64,000 nucleotides of DNA from Bathymodiolus brooksi (lineage: Eukaryota > Mollusca > Bivalvia > Mytilida > Modiolidae), in contig OY804575.1 in the NCBI GenBank assembly GCA_963680875.1, forward strand, positions 101,983,505 to 102,047,504, given 5' to 3'. The notes under the pieces were generated by a model. It was given only the letters and a program-made list of their open reading frames with translations. It did not search any database and had not been told where the DNA came from. A program made the translations under genes and the position numbers. Each line of letters starts with the position of its first letter. Within the stretch, counting starts at the first letter, position 1. Shown piece by piece: positions 45,531 through 59,155 of the stretch.

Positions 45531-45844
45531 ATATTTTGTGTATCCCACAGAAAGATCACATTTATCAATCCATTGGGGGTGATATTTTGAAATAAATAAT
45601 AAAATTTTACGATTATCCCTTGATTGCTCCTTTTGATATCTTTTGTCAATGTTAGAAAGTGAACTGATATACAATTAGTTTCCCAAAGCTCAACTGGTAA
45701 AACATGTGAAAGGGGTACCAGAAAAACTATGTTTATGTCAGTGACTGCATATAACAAAATATTATTTAGTCAATGCAATCTGACCGCTCCAATAGAACAG
45801 GATTAAATAATATTAATGTTGGTGCATTAGCATAATGTTATGGG

Positions 45845-46342
45845 GCTATGGTGTTTCAACAATAATTTAGCTATATCTTCGCAGTCAGTTTTATTACTAT
45901 TAGTGGAGGAAACTTGATTATATGGAAGAAACCATTCAGAGGCGCACCCGGCATGCGCCCCCCCCCCCTAAAATTGGAAAAAAACATTATTTTTTGCCGT
46001 AAAATCGTGATTTTTCACACGAAATACCCCAAAGATTTTTGCGCCTCCCTCCACACATGGAAAAAATTTGATTTTTTGGTGTAAAATCGTGATTTTTTAC
46101 ACGAAATACCCCAAAAATGTTCGTGCCTCCCTCTGCTCGGCGCAATTTTTTTAAGTGCACCCCCCCCCCCTAACTTGAAATCCTGGATCCGCCCCTGCCA
46201 TTGACATGTCACAAATCACAGACAAACTTTATCACATATATGTTGTATCGAGTACACTTCGCCATGATCATGATTCGAACTCACAACTTTAGTGGTGATA
46301 GGCACCGATTGCATTGGTAGTTGTAAATCCAACCCATGACGG
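45845..46342 (-). mobile_element. tRNA-derived SINE split by a MITE
   Basis: The left part (45845-45936) is the SINE tail and middle in inverted orientation; the right part (46198-46342) continues with 'gacatgtcacaaatcacaga', 'atgttgtatcgagtacactt' and the head. Removing 45937-46202 restores the block order of the other SINE copies. Confidence 0.75.
45937..46197. mobile_element. MITE with 5-bp target-site duplication, inserted in a SINE
   Basis: The ends CAGAGGCGCACCC and, in reverse complement, CAGGGGCGGATCC are inverted repeats. CCATT occurs directly outside both ends (45932-45936 and 46198-46202). Inside, 'gtaaaatcgtgattttt' + 'cacacgaaataccccaaa' is duplicated. Poly-C runs flank the tips. 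The minus-strand 65-codon frame (46015-46212) is a by-product of this common repeat. Confidence 0.8.
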
Positions 46343-47057
46343 TCCCTAATTTAATTATACAAGTAATATTCATTAAAAAAAAGATTTAAGTGGTTTTGAT
46401 GGTCACAATTTTAGTTTATTTCTCATAGAGTGATATTCACTGCTACAAGCATGGTTTTGGTATTCACAATTTCAATCTACGGTATTTTTCATGGAGTGAT
46501 ATGCATGGCCAAAATGGATTTACAAGTTCTTGTTAGATACATTCTAATGCAATTCAATAAAAGTATCTTACCTTGTAACATTAAATATATCAAAATCTAT
46601 ATAAACTATTACACTTTAGTGATTTATTGTATTATCCAGTTGACAAATATTTATCAAACTATTGTTTAAAGTTTAATTGTTTGATCACACATACAAGACA
46701 GGTAACATTGAAGCATAGTACTGATATTATGAAAACAATTATGGATCTTTAGCAAAAAAAATGTACTCTGGAATGATTTTAATCATTCATTATGGTTATA
46801 AATATGATATTGAAAAAATCAGTATTCTTGATTGGACATTTACAGTTGTAAGACAGTTTGATATAATCCTGCCTTCTATAGTTGTCTGAAACAGAAAATG
46901 GTCCTCTACAGAAGAATCTGCCCGCATTTAATGACCCTGCTAGTTTACTGTTCAGAATTGTGTGGTCATTCACTTTTGTGAAATTATGTGGTCTTTTTGA
47001 GTGGAAGTGAATCTGTGCAGATTTTTTTCATTATTTGCTTATATCTTTATTGTTCTT
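46343..47057. other. Intron sequence, nothing recognised
   Basis: AT-rich sequence between the SINE and the giant array. Frames at 46430-46669 and 46779-46973 have no support. Confidence 0.4.
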
Positions 47058-50000
47058 GGGGATCCACTGATCAAGAGAGTAGGGTTGGGATCCACTGATC
47101 AAGAGAGTAGGGTTGGGATCCACTGATCAAGAGAGTAGGGTTGGTATCCACTGATCAAGAGAGTAGGGATGGGATCCACAGATCAAGAGAGTAGGGCTGT
47201 GATCCACTGATCAAGAGAGTAGGGTTGTGATCCACTGATCAAGAGAGTAGGGTTGTGATCCACTGATCAAGAGAGTAGGGTTGGGATCCACTGATCAAGA
47301 GAGTAGGGTTGGGATCCACTGATCAAGAGAGTAGGGTTGGGATCCACTGATCAAGAGAGTAGGGTTGGGATCCACTGATCAAGAGAGTAGGGTTGGTATC
47401 CACTGATCAAGAGAGTAGGGATGGGATCCACTGATCAAGAGAGTAGGGTTGTGATCCACTGATCAAGAGAGTAGGGTTGTGATCCACTGATCAAGAGAGT
47501 AGGGTTGTGATCCACTGATCAAGAGAGTAGGGTTGGGATCCACTGATCAAGAGAGTAGGGTTGGGATCCACTGATCAAGAGAGTAGGGTTGGGATCCACT
47601 GATCAAGAGAGTAGGGTTGGGATCCACTGATCAAGAGAGTAGGGTTGGGATCCACTGATCAAGAGAGTAGGGTTGGGATCCACTGATCAAGAGAGTAGGG
47701 TTGGGATCCACTGATCAAGAGAGTAGGGTTGGGATCCACTGATCAAGAGAGTAGGGTTGGGATCCACTGATCAAGAGAGTAGGGTTGGTATCCACTGATC
47801 AAGAGAGTAGGGATGGGATCCACTGATCAAGAGAGTAGGGTTGGGATCCACTGATCAAGAGAGTAGGGTTGGGATCCACTGATCAAGAGAGTAGGGTTGT
47901 GATCCACTGATCAAGAGAGTAGGGATGGGATCCACTGATCAAGAGAGTAGGGTTGGGATCCACAGATCAAGAGAGTAGGGTTGGGATCCACTGATCAAGA
48001 GAGTAGGGTTGGTATCCACTGATCAAGAGAGTAGGGTTGGGATCCACTGATCAAGAGAGTAGGGTTGGGATCCACTGATCAAGAGAGTAGGGTTGGGATC
48101 CACTGATCAAGAGAGTAGGGTTGGGATCCACTGATCAAGAGAGTAGGGTTGGGATCCACTGATCAAGAGAGTAGGGTTGGGATCCACTGATCAAGAGAGT
48201 AGGGTTGGGATCCACTGATCAAGAGAGTAGGGTTGGTATCCACTGATCAAGTGAGTAGGGTTGGGATCCACTGATCAAGAGAGTAGGGTTGGGATCCACT
48301 GATCAAGAGAGTAGGGTTGGGATCCACTGATCAAGAGGGAAGGGTTGGGATCCACTGATCAAGAGAGTAGGGTTGGGATCCACTGATCAAGAGAGTAGGG
48401 TTGGGATCCACTGATCAAGAGAGTAGGGTTGTAATCCACTGATCAAGAGAGTAGGGTTGGGATCCACTGATCAAGAGAGTAGGATTGGGATCCACTGATC
48501 AAGAGAGTAGGGTTGGGATCCACTGATCAAGAGAGTAGGATTGGGATCCACTGATCAAGAGAGTAGGGTTGGGATCCACTGATCAAGAGATTAGGGTTGG
48601 GATCCACTGATCAAGGGAGTAGGGTTGGGTATCCACTGATCAAGAGAGTAGGGTTGGGGATCCACTGATCAAGAGAGTAGGGTTGGGATCCACTGATCAA
48701 GAGAGTAGGGTTGGGGATCCACTGATCAAGATATTAGGGTTGGGATCCACTGATCAAGAGTAGGGTTGGGGATCCACTGATCAAGAGAGTAGGGTTGGGA
48801 TCCACTGATCAAGAGAGTAGGATTGGGATCCACTGATCAAGAGAGTAGGGTTGGGATCAACTGATCAAGAGATTAGGGTTGGGATCCACTGATCAAGAGA
48901 GTAGGGTTGGGGAATCCACTGATCAAGAGAGTATGGTTGGGATCCACTGATCAAGAGAGTAGAGTTGGGATCCACTGATCAAGAGAGTAGGGTTGGGATC
49001 CACTGATCAAGAGAGCAGGGTTGGGATCCACTGATCAAGAGAGTAGGGTTGGGATCAACTGATCAAGAGAGTAGGATTGGGATCCACTGATCAAGAGAGT
49101 AGGGTTGGGATCCACTGATCAAGAGGGTAGGGTTGGGATCCACTGATCAAGAGAGTAGGGTTGGGATCCACTGATCAAGAGAGTAGGGTTGGGGATCCAC
49201 TGATCAAGAGAGTAGGGTTGGGGATCCACTGATCAAGAGAGTAGGGTTGGGATCCACTGATCAAGAGAGTAGGGTTGGGATCAACTGTTCAAGAGAGTAG
49301 GGTTGGGATCAACTGATCAAGAGAGTAGGGTTGGGATCAACTGATCAAGAGAGTAGGGTTGGGGATCCACTGATCAAGAGAGTAGGGTTGGGATCCACTG
49401 ATCAAGAGAGTAGGATTGGGATTCACTGATCAAGAGATTAGGGTTGGGATCAAGTGATCAAGAGATTAGGGTTGGGATCCACTGATCAAGAGATTAGGGT
49501 TGGGATCCACTGATCAAGAGAGTAGGGTTGGGATCCACTGATCAAGAGAGTAGGGTTGGGATCCACTGATCAAGAGAGTAGGGTTGGGATCCACTGATCA
49601 AGAGAGTAGGGAAGGGATCCACTGATCAAGAGAGTAGGGTTGGGATCCACTGATCAAGAGAGTAGGGTTGGTATCCACTGATCAAGAGAGTAGGGATGGG
49701 ATCCACTGATCAAGAGAGTAGGGTTGGGATCCACTGATCAAGAGAGTAGGGTTGGGATCCACTGATCAAGAGAGTAGGGTTGTGATCCACTGATCAAGAG
49801 AGTAGGGTTGGGATCCACTGATCAAGAGAGTAGGGTTGGGATCCACTGATCAAGAGAGTAGGGTTGGGATCCACAGATCAAGAGAGTAGGGTTGGGATCC
49901 ACTGATCAAGAGAGTAGGATTGGTATCCACTGATCAAGAGAGTAGGGTTGGGATCCACTGATCAAGAGAGTAGGGTTGGGATCCACTGATCAAGAGAGTA

Positions 50001-53000
50001 GGGTTGGGATCCACTGATCAAGAGAGTAGGGTTGGGATCCACTGATCAAGAGAGTAGGGGTGGGATCCACTGATCAAGAGAGTAGGGTTGGGATCCACTG
50101 ATCAAGAGAGTAGGGTTGGGATCCACTGATCAAGAGAGTAGGGTTGGTATCCACTGATCAAGTGAGTAGGGTTGGGATCCACTGATCAAGAGAGTAGGGT
50201 TGGGATCCACTGATCAAGAGAGTAGGGTTGGGATCCACTGATCAAGAGGGAAGGGTTGGGATCCACTGATCAAGAGAGTAGGGTTGGGATCCACTGATCA
50301 AGAGAGTAGGGTTGGGATCCACTGATCAAGAGAGTAGGGTTGTAATCCACTGATCAAGAGAGTAGGGTTGGGATCCACTGCTCAAGAGAGTAGGGTTGTG
50401 ATCCACTGATCAAGAGAGTAGGGTTGGGATCCACTGATCAAGAGAGTAGGGTTGGGATCCACTGATCAAGAGAGTAGGGTTGGGATCCACTGATCAAGAG
50501 GGTAGGGTTGGGATCCACTGATCAAGAGAGTAGGGTTGGGATCCACTGATCAAGAGAGTAGGGATGGGATCCACTGATCAAGAGAGTAGGGTTGGGATCC
50601 ACTGATCAAGAGAGTAGGGTTGTGATCCACTGATCAAGAGAGTAGGGTTGTGATCCACTGATCAAGAGAGTAGGGTTGGGATCCACTGATCAAGAGAGTA
50701 GGGTTGGGATCCACTGATCAAGAGAGTAGGGTTGGGATCCACTGATCAAGAGAGTAGGGTTGGGATCCACTGATCAAGAGAGTAGGGTTGGGATCCACTG
50801 ATCAAGAGAGTAGGGTTGGGATCCACTGATCAAGAGAGTAGGGTTGGGATCCACTGATCAAGAGAGTAGGGTTGGGATCCACTGATCAAGAGAGTAGGGT
50901 TGGGATCCACTGATCAAGAGAGTAGGGTTGGTATCCACTGATCAAGAGAGTAGGGATGGGATCCACTGATCAAGAGAGTAGGGTTGGGATCCACTGATCA
51001 AGAGAGTAGGGTTGGGATCCACTGATCAAGAGAGTAGGGTTGTGATCCACTGATCAAGAGAGTAGGGTTGGGATCCACTGATCAAGAGAGTAGGGTTGGG
51101 ATCCACTGATCAAGAGAGTAGGGTTGGTATCCACTGATCAAGAGAGTAGGGTTGGGATCCACTGATCAAGAGAGTAGGGTTGGGATCCACTGATCAAGAG
51201 AGTAGGGTTGGGATCCACTGATCAAGAGAGTAGGGTTGGGATCCACTGATCAAGAGAGTAGGGTTGGGATCCACTGATCAAGAGAGTAGGGTTGGGATCC
51301 ACTGATCAAGAGAGTAGGGTTGGGATCCACTGATCAAGAGAGTAGGGTTGGTATCCACTGATCAAGTGAGTAGGGTTGGGATCCACTGATCAAGAGAGTA
51401 GGGTTGGGATCCACTGATCAAGAGAGTAGGGTTGGGATCCACTGATCAAGAGGGAAGGGTTGGGATCCACTGATCAAGAGAGTAGGGTTGGGATCCACTG
51501 ATCAAGAGAGTAGGGTTGTAATCCACTGATCAAGAGAGTAGGGTTGGGATCCACTGATCAAGAGAGTAGGATTGGGATCCACTGATCAAGAGAGTAGGGT
51601 TGGGATCCACTGATCAAGAGAGTAGGATTGGGATCCACTGATCAAGAGAGTAGGGTTGGGATCCACTGATCAAGAGATTAGGGTTGGGATCCACTGATCA
51701 AGGGAGTAGGGTTGGGGATCCACTGATCAAGAGAGTAGGGTTGGGGATCCACTGATCAAGAGAGTAGGGTTGGGATCCTCTGATCAAGAGAGTAGGGTTG
51801 GGGATCTACTGATCAAGATATTAGGGTTGGGATCCACTGATCAAGAGTAGGGTTGGGGATCCACTGATCAAGAGAGTAGGGTTGGGATCCACTGATCAAG
51901 AGAGTAGGATTGGGATCCACTGATCAAGAGATTAGGGTTGGGATCCACTGATCAAGAGAGTAGGGTTGGGGATCCACTGATCAAGAGAGTAGGGTTGGGA
52001 TCCACTGATCAAGAGAGTAGAGTTGGGATCCACTGATCAAGAGAGTAGGGTTGGGATCCACTGATCAAGAGAGTAGGGTTGGGATCCACTGATCAAGAGA
52101 GTAGGGTTGGGATCAACTGATCAAGAGAGTAGGATTGGGATCCACTGATCAAGAGAGTAGGGTTGGGATCCACTGATCAAGAGGGTAGGGTTGGGATCCA
52201 CTGATCAAGAGAGTAGGGTTGGGATCCACTGATCAAGAGAGTAGGGTTGGGGATCCACTGATCAAGAGAGTAGGGTTGGGGATCCACTGATCAAGAGAGT
52301 AGGGTTGGGATCCACTGATCAAGAGAGTAGGGTTGGGATCAACTGTTCAAGAGAGTAGGGTTGGGATCAACTAATCAAGAGAGTAGGGTTGGGATCAACT
52401 GATCAAGAGAGTAGGGTTGGGGATCCACTGATCAAGAGAGTAGGGTTGGGATCCACTGATCAAGAGAGTAGGATTGGGATTCACTGATCAAGAGATTAGG
52501 GTTGGGATCAAGTGATCAAGAGATTAGGGTTGGGATCCACTGATCAAGAGATTAGGGTTGGGATCCACTGATCAAGAGAGTAGGGTTGGGATCCACTGAT
52601 CAAGAGAGTAGGGTTGGGATCCACTGATCAAGAGAGTAGGGTTGGGATCCACTGATCAAGAGAGTAGGGTTGGGATCCACTGATCAAGAGAGTAGGGTTG
52701 GGATCCACTGATCAAGAGAGTAGGGTTGGTATCCACTGATCAAGAGAGTAGGGATGGGATCCACTGATCAAGAGAGTAGGGATGGGATCCACTGATCAAG
52801 AGAGTAGGGTTGGGATCCACTGATCAAGAGAGTAGGGTTGTGATCCACTGATCAAGAGAGTAGGGTTGGGATCCACTGATCAAGAGAGTAGGGTTGGGAT
52901 CCACTGATCAAGAGAGTAGGGTTGGGATCCACAGATCAAGAGAGTAGGGTTGGGATCCACTGATCAAGAGGGTAGGATTGGGATCCACTGATCAAGAGAG

Positions 53001-56000
53001 TAGGGTTGGGATCCACTGATCATGAGAGTAGGGTTGGGATCAACTGATCAAGAGAGTAGGGTTGGGATCCACTGATCAAGAGAGTAGGGTTGGGATCAAC
53101 TGATCAAGAGAATAGGGTTGGGATCAACTGATCAAGAGAGTAGGGTTGGGATCAACTGATCAAGAGAGTAGGGTTAGGATCCACTGATCAAGAGTAGGGT
53201 GGGGATCAACTGATCAAGAGAGTAGGGTGGGGATCAACTGATCAAGAGAGTAGGGTTGTGATCAACTGATCAAGAGAGTAGGGTTGGGATCAACTGATCA
53301 AGAGAGTAGGGTTGGGATCAACTGATCAAGAGAGTAGGGTTGGGATCCACTGATCAAGAGAGTAGGGTTGGGATCAACTGATCAAGGGAGTAGGGTTGGG
53401 ATCAACTGATCAAGAGAGTAGGGTTGGGATCAACTGATCAAGAGAATAGGGTGGGGATCAACTGATCAAGAGAGTAGGGTTGGGATCAACTGATCAAGAG
53501 AGTAGGGTGGGGATCAACTGATCAAGAGAGTAGGGTTGGGATCAACTGATCAAGGGAGTAGGGTTGGGATCAACTGATCAAGAGAGTATGGTTGGGATCA
53601 ACTGATCAAGAGAGTAGGGTTGGGATCAACTGATCAAGAGAGTAGGGTGGGGATCAACTGATCAAGAGAGTAGGGTTGGGATCAACTGATCAAGAGAACA
53701 GGGTTGGGATCAACTGATCAAGAGTAGGGTTGGGATCAACTGATCAAGAGAGTAGGGTTGGGATCCACTGATCAAGAGAGTAGGGTGGGGATCAACTCAT
53801 CAAGAGAGTAGGGTTGGGATCAACTGAAAAAGAGAGTAGGATTGGGATCAACTGATCAAGAGAGTAGGGTTGGGATCAACTGATCAAGAGAGTAGGGTTG
53901 GGATCAACTGATTAAGAGAGTAGGGTTGGGATCAACTGATCAAGAGAGTAGGGTGGGGATCAACTGATCAAGAGAGTAGGGTTGGGATCAACTGATCAAG
54001 AGAGTAGGGTTGGGATCAACTGATCAAGAGAGTAGGATTGGGATCAACTGATCAAGAGAGTAGGGTTGGGATCAACTGATCAAGAGAGTAGGGTTGGGAT
54101 CCACTGATCAAGAGAGTAGGGTTGGGATCCACTGATCAAGAGAGTAGGGTTGGGATCAACTGATCAAGAGAGTAGGGTTGGGATCCACTGATCAAGAGAG
54201 TAGGGTTGGGATCCACTGATCAAGAGAGTAGGGTTGGGATCCACTGATCAAGAGAGTAGGGTTGGGATCCACTGATCAAGAGAGTAGGGTTGGGATCCAC
54301 TGATCAAGAGAGTAGGGTTGGGATCCACTGATCAAGAGAGTAGGGTTGGGATCCACTGATCAAGAGAGTAGGGTTGGGATCCACTGATCAAGAGAGTAGG
54401 GTGGGATCCACTGATCAAGAGAGTAGGGTTGGGATCAACTGATCAAGAGAGTAGGGTTGGGATCAACTGATCAAGAGAGTAGGGTTGGGATCAACTGATC
54501 AACAGAGTAGGGTTGGGATCAACTGGTCAAGAGAGTAAGGTTGGGATCAACTGATCAAGAGAGTAGGGTGGGGATCAACTGATCAAGAGAGTAGGGTTGG
54601 GATCAACTGATCAAGAGAGTAGGGTTGGGATCAACTGATCAAGAGAGTAAGGTTGGGATCAACTGATCAAGAGAGTAGGGTTGGGATCCACTGATCAAGA
54701 GAGTAGGGTTGGGATCCACTGATCAAGAGAGTAGGGTTGGGATCAACTGATCAAGAGAGTAGGGTTGGGATCAACTGATCAAGAGAGTAGGGTTGGGATC
54801 AACTGATCAAGAGAGTAGGGTTGGGATCAACTGATCAAGAGAGTAGGGTTGGGGATCCACTGATCAAGAGAGTAGGGTTGGGATCCACTGATCAAGAGAG
54901 TAGGGTTGGGATCCACTGATCAAGAGAGTAGGGTTGGGATCCACTGATCAAGAGAGTAGGGTTGGGATCCACTGATCAAGAAAGTAGGGTTGGGATCCAC
55001 TGATCAAGAGAGTAGGGTGGGATCCACTGATCAAGAGAGTAGGGTGGGGATCCACTGATCAAGTGAGTAAGGTTGGGATCCACTGATCAAGAGAGTAGGG
55101 TTGGGATCCACTGATCAAGAGGGTAGGGTTGGGATCCACTGATCAAGAGAGTAGGGTTGGGATCCACTGATCAAGAGAGTAGGGTTGGGGATCCACTGAT
55201 CAAGAGAGTAGGGTTGGGGATCCACTGATCAAGAGAGTAGGGTTGGGATCCACTGATCAAGAGAGTAGGGTTGGGATCAACTGTTCAAGAGAGTAGGGTT
55301 GGGATCAACTGATCAAGAGAGTAGGGTTGGGATCAACTGATCAAGAGAGTAGGGTTGGGGATCCACTGATCAAGAGAGTAGGGTTGGGATCCACTGATCA
55401 AGAGAGTAGGATTGGGATTCACTGATCAAGAGATTAGGGTTGGGATCAAGTGATCAAGAGATTAGGGTTGGGATCAACTGATCAAGAGATTAGGGTTGGG
55501 ATCCACTGATCAAGAGAGTAGGGTTGGGATCCACTGATCAAGAGAGTAGGGTTGGGATCCACTGATCAAGAGAGTAGGGTTGGGATCCACTGATCAAGAG
55601 AGTAGGGTTGGGATCCACTGATCAAGAGAGTAGGGTTGGTATCCACTGATCAAGAGAGTAGGGATGGGATCCACTGATCAAGAGAGTAGGGTTGGGATCC
55701 ACTGATCAAGAGAGTAGGGTTGGGATCCACTGATCAAGAGAGTAGGGTTGGGATCCACTGATCAAGAGAGTAGGGTTGGGATCCACTGATCAAGAGAGTA
55801 GGGTTGGGATCCACTGATCAAGAGAGTAGGGTTGGGATCCACAGATCAAGAGAGTAGGGTTGGGATCCACTGATCAAGAGGGTAGGATTGGGATCCACTG
55901 ATCAAGAGAGTAGGGTTGGGATCCACTGATCATGAGAGTAGGGTTGGGATCAACTGATCAAGAGAGTAGGGTTGGGATCCACTGATCAAGAGAGTAGGGT

Positions 56001-58879
56001 TGGGATCAACTGATCAAGAGAATAGGGTTGGGATCAACTGATCAAGAGAGTAGGGTTGGGATCAACTGATCAAGAGAGTAGGGTTAGGATCCACTGATCA
56101 AGAGTAGGGTGGGGATCAACTGATCAAGAGAGTAGGGTGGGGATCAACTGATCAAGAGAGTAGGGTTGTGATCAACTGATCAAGAGAGTAGGGTTGGGAT
56201 CAACTGATCAAGAGAGTAGGGTTGGGATCAACTGATCAAGAGAGTAGGGTTGGGATCAACTGATCAAGAGAGTAGGGTTGGGATCAACTGATCAAGGGAG
56301 TAGGGTTGGGATCAACTGATCAAGAGAGTAGGGTTGGGATCAACTGATCAAGAGAGTAGGGTGGGGATCAACTGATCAAGAGAGTAGGGTGGGGATCAAC
56401 TGATCAAGAGAGTAGGGTGGGGATCAACTGATCAAGAGAGTAGGGTTGGGATCAACTGATCAAGGGAGTAGGGTTGGGATCAACTGATCAAGAGAGTATG
56501 GTTGGGATCAACTGATCAAGAGAGTAGGGTTGGGATCAACTGATCAAGAGAGTAGGGTGGGGATCAACTGATCAAGAGAGTAGGGTTGGGATCAACTGAT
56601 CAAGAGAACAGGGTTGGGATCAACTGATCAAGAGTAGGGTTGGGATCAACTGATCAAGAGAGTAGGGTTGGGATCCACTGATCAAGAGAGTAGGGTGGGG
56701 ATCAACTCATCAAGAGAGTAGGGTTGGGATCAACTGAAAAAGAGAGTAGGATTGGGATCAACTGATCAAGAGAGTAGGGTTGGGATCAACTGATCAAGAG
56801 AGTAGGGTTGGGATCAACTGATTAAGAGAGTAGGGTTGGGATCAACTGATCAAGAGAGTAGGGTGGGGATCAACTGATCAAGAGAGTAGGGTTGGGATCA
56901 ACTGATCAAGAGAGTAGGGTTGGGATCAACTGATCAAGAGAGTAGGGTTGGGATCAACTGATTAAGAGAGTAGGGTTGGGATCAACTGATCAAGAGAGTA
57001 GGGTGGGGATCAACTGATCAAGAGAGTAGGGTTGGGATCAACTGATCAAGAGAGTAGGGTTGGGATCAACTGATCAAGAGAGTAGGGTTGGGATCAACTG
57101 ATCAAGAGAGTAGGGTTGGGATCAACTGATCAAGAGAGTAGGGTTGGGATCCACTGATCAAGAGAGTAGGGTTGGGATCCACTGATCAAGAGAGTAGGGT
57201 TGGGATCCACTGATCAAGAGAGTAGGGTTGGGATCCACTGATCAAGAGAGTAGGGTTGGGATCCACTGATCAAGAGAGTAGGGTTGGGATCCACTGATCA
57301 AGAGAGTAGGGTTGGGATCCATTGATCAAGAGAGTAGGGTTGGGATCCACTGATCAAGAGAGTAGGGTTGGGATCCACTGATCAAGAGAGTAGGGTTGGG
57401 ATCCACTGATCAAGAGAGTAGGGTTGGGATCCACTGATCAAGAGAGTAGGGTGGGATCCACTGATCAAGAGAGTAGGGTTGGGATCAACTGATCAAGAGA
57501 GTAGGGTTGGGATCAACTGATCAAGAGAGTAGGGTTGGGATCAACTGATCAACAGAGTAGGGTTGGGATCAACTGATCAAGAGAGTAGGGTTGGGATCAA
57601 CTGATCAAGAGAGTAGGGTTGGGATCAACTGATCAAGAGAGTAAGGTTGGGATCAACTGATCAAGAGAGTAGGGTTGGGATCCACTGATCAAGAGAGTAG
57701 GGTTGGGATCCACTGATCAAGAGAGTAGGGTTGGGATCAACTGATCAAGAGAGTAGGGTTGGGATCAACTGATCAAGAGAGTAGGGTTGGGATCAACTGA
57801 TCAAGAGAGTAGGGTTGGGATCAACTGATCAAGAGAGTAGGGTTGGGGATCCACTGATCAAGAGAGTAGGGTTGGGATCCACTGATCAAGAGAGTAGGGT
57901 TGGGATCCACTGATCAAGAGAGTAGGGTTGGGATCCACTGATCAAGAGAGTAGGGTTGGGATCCACTGATCAAGAAAGTAGGGTTGGGATCCACTGATCA
58001 AGAGAGTAGGGTGGGATCCACTGATCAAGAGAGTAGGGTGGGGATCCACTGATCAAGTGAGTAAGGTTGGGATCCACTGATCAAGAGAGTAGGGTGGGGA
58101 TCCACTGATCAAGAGAGTAGGGTTGGGATCCACTGATCAAGAGAGTAGGGTGGGGATCCACTGATCAAGAGAGTAGGGTGGGATCCACTGATCAAGAGAG
58201 TAGGGTTGGGATCAACTGATCAAGAGAGTAGGGTGGGATCCACTGATCAAGAGAGTAGGGTTGGGATCAACTGATCAAGAGAGTAGGGTTGAGATCAACT
58301 GATCAAGAAAGTAGGGTTGGGATCCACTGATTAAAAGAGTAGGGTTGGGATCCACTGATCAAGAGAGTAGGGTTGGGATCCACTGATCAAGAGAGTAGGG
58401 TGGGATCCACTGATCAAGAGAGTAGGGTGGGATCCACTGATCAGGAGAGTAGGGTGGGATCCACTGATCAAGAGAGTAGGGTTGGGATCCACTGATCAAG
58501 AGAGTAGGGTGGGGATCCACTGATCAAGAGAGTAGGGTTGGGATCCACTGATCAAGAGAGTAGGGTGGGGATCCACTGATCAAGAGAGTAGGGTTGGGAT
58601 CCACTGATCAAGAGAGTAGGATTGGGATTCACTGATCAAGAGAGTAGGGTTGGGATCAACTGATCAAGAGATTAGGGTTGGGGTCCACTGATCAAGAGAG
58701 TAGGGTTGGGGATCCACTGATCAAGAGTAGGGTTGGGATCCACTGATCAAGAGAGTAGGGTTGGGATCCACTGATCAAGAGAGTAGGGTGGGGATCCACT
58801 GATCAACATAGTAGGGTGGGATCCACTGATCAAGAGAGTAGGGTGGGATCCACTGATCAAGAGAGTAGGGTTGGGATCC
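47058..58879. repeat. 11.8-kb minisatellite of a 28-bp unit, about 420 copies
   Basis: The unit reads GGGATCCACTGATCAAGAGA followed by GTAGGGTT. The first half of the array is mostly GATCCACTG; long runs of the GATCAACTG variant appear from about 53040. Rare private variants repeat at about 2.9-3.1 kb: TCAACTGTTC at about 49281, 52339 and 55277; CATGAGAGTA at 53021 and 55931; CAACTGAAAA at 53821 and 56731; AACAGAGTAG at 54501 and 57551. The whole array lies in the intron between exons 59156-60918 and 42088-42215, whose transcript carries the C-rich strand. TAGGGTTGGG resembles telomeric sequence. Confidence 0.97.
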
Positions 58880-59155
58880 CATTAACTGTTTTAACCCTAC
58901 AACATTTTTGTGCCTGTCCAAAGCCAGGATCTGGATTATCATTGGCATATGTTTTTTTTTCTGTTCAATGGTTTGAGGTGAGAGGTAGTTGATATTGGTG
59001 GAATTGTTCACAATCACTGCTTAAACTTTCTTTTCATAAAAAAGCAAAACAAAAAAAAACAACACAATGCTGACATGTAGTATATAAAATTACAAGTCAA
59101 CATTTTAGACTACTTAGTCGAAAATGACACAATTTGTGGTATTGACGACTCTCAC

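Noticed and set aside
46015..46212. 65-codon frame beginning MTCQWQGRIQDFKLGGGG
   Set aside because: It lies across a MITE whose ends and target duplication are visible; such frames appear wherever this repeat occurs.
47058..58879. CRISPR array or centromeric satellite
   Set aside because: There are no unique spacers between units, so not CRISPR. The unit is short and the array sits in an intron of a spliced gene, so a centromere is unlikely.
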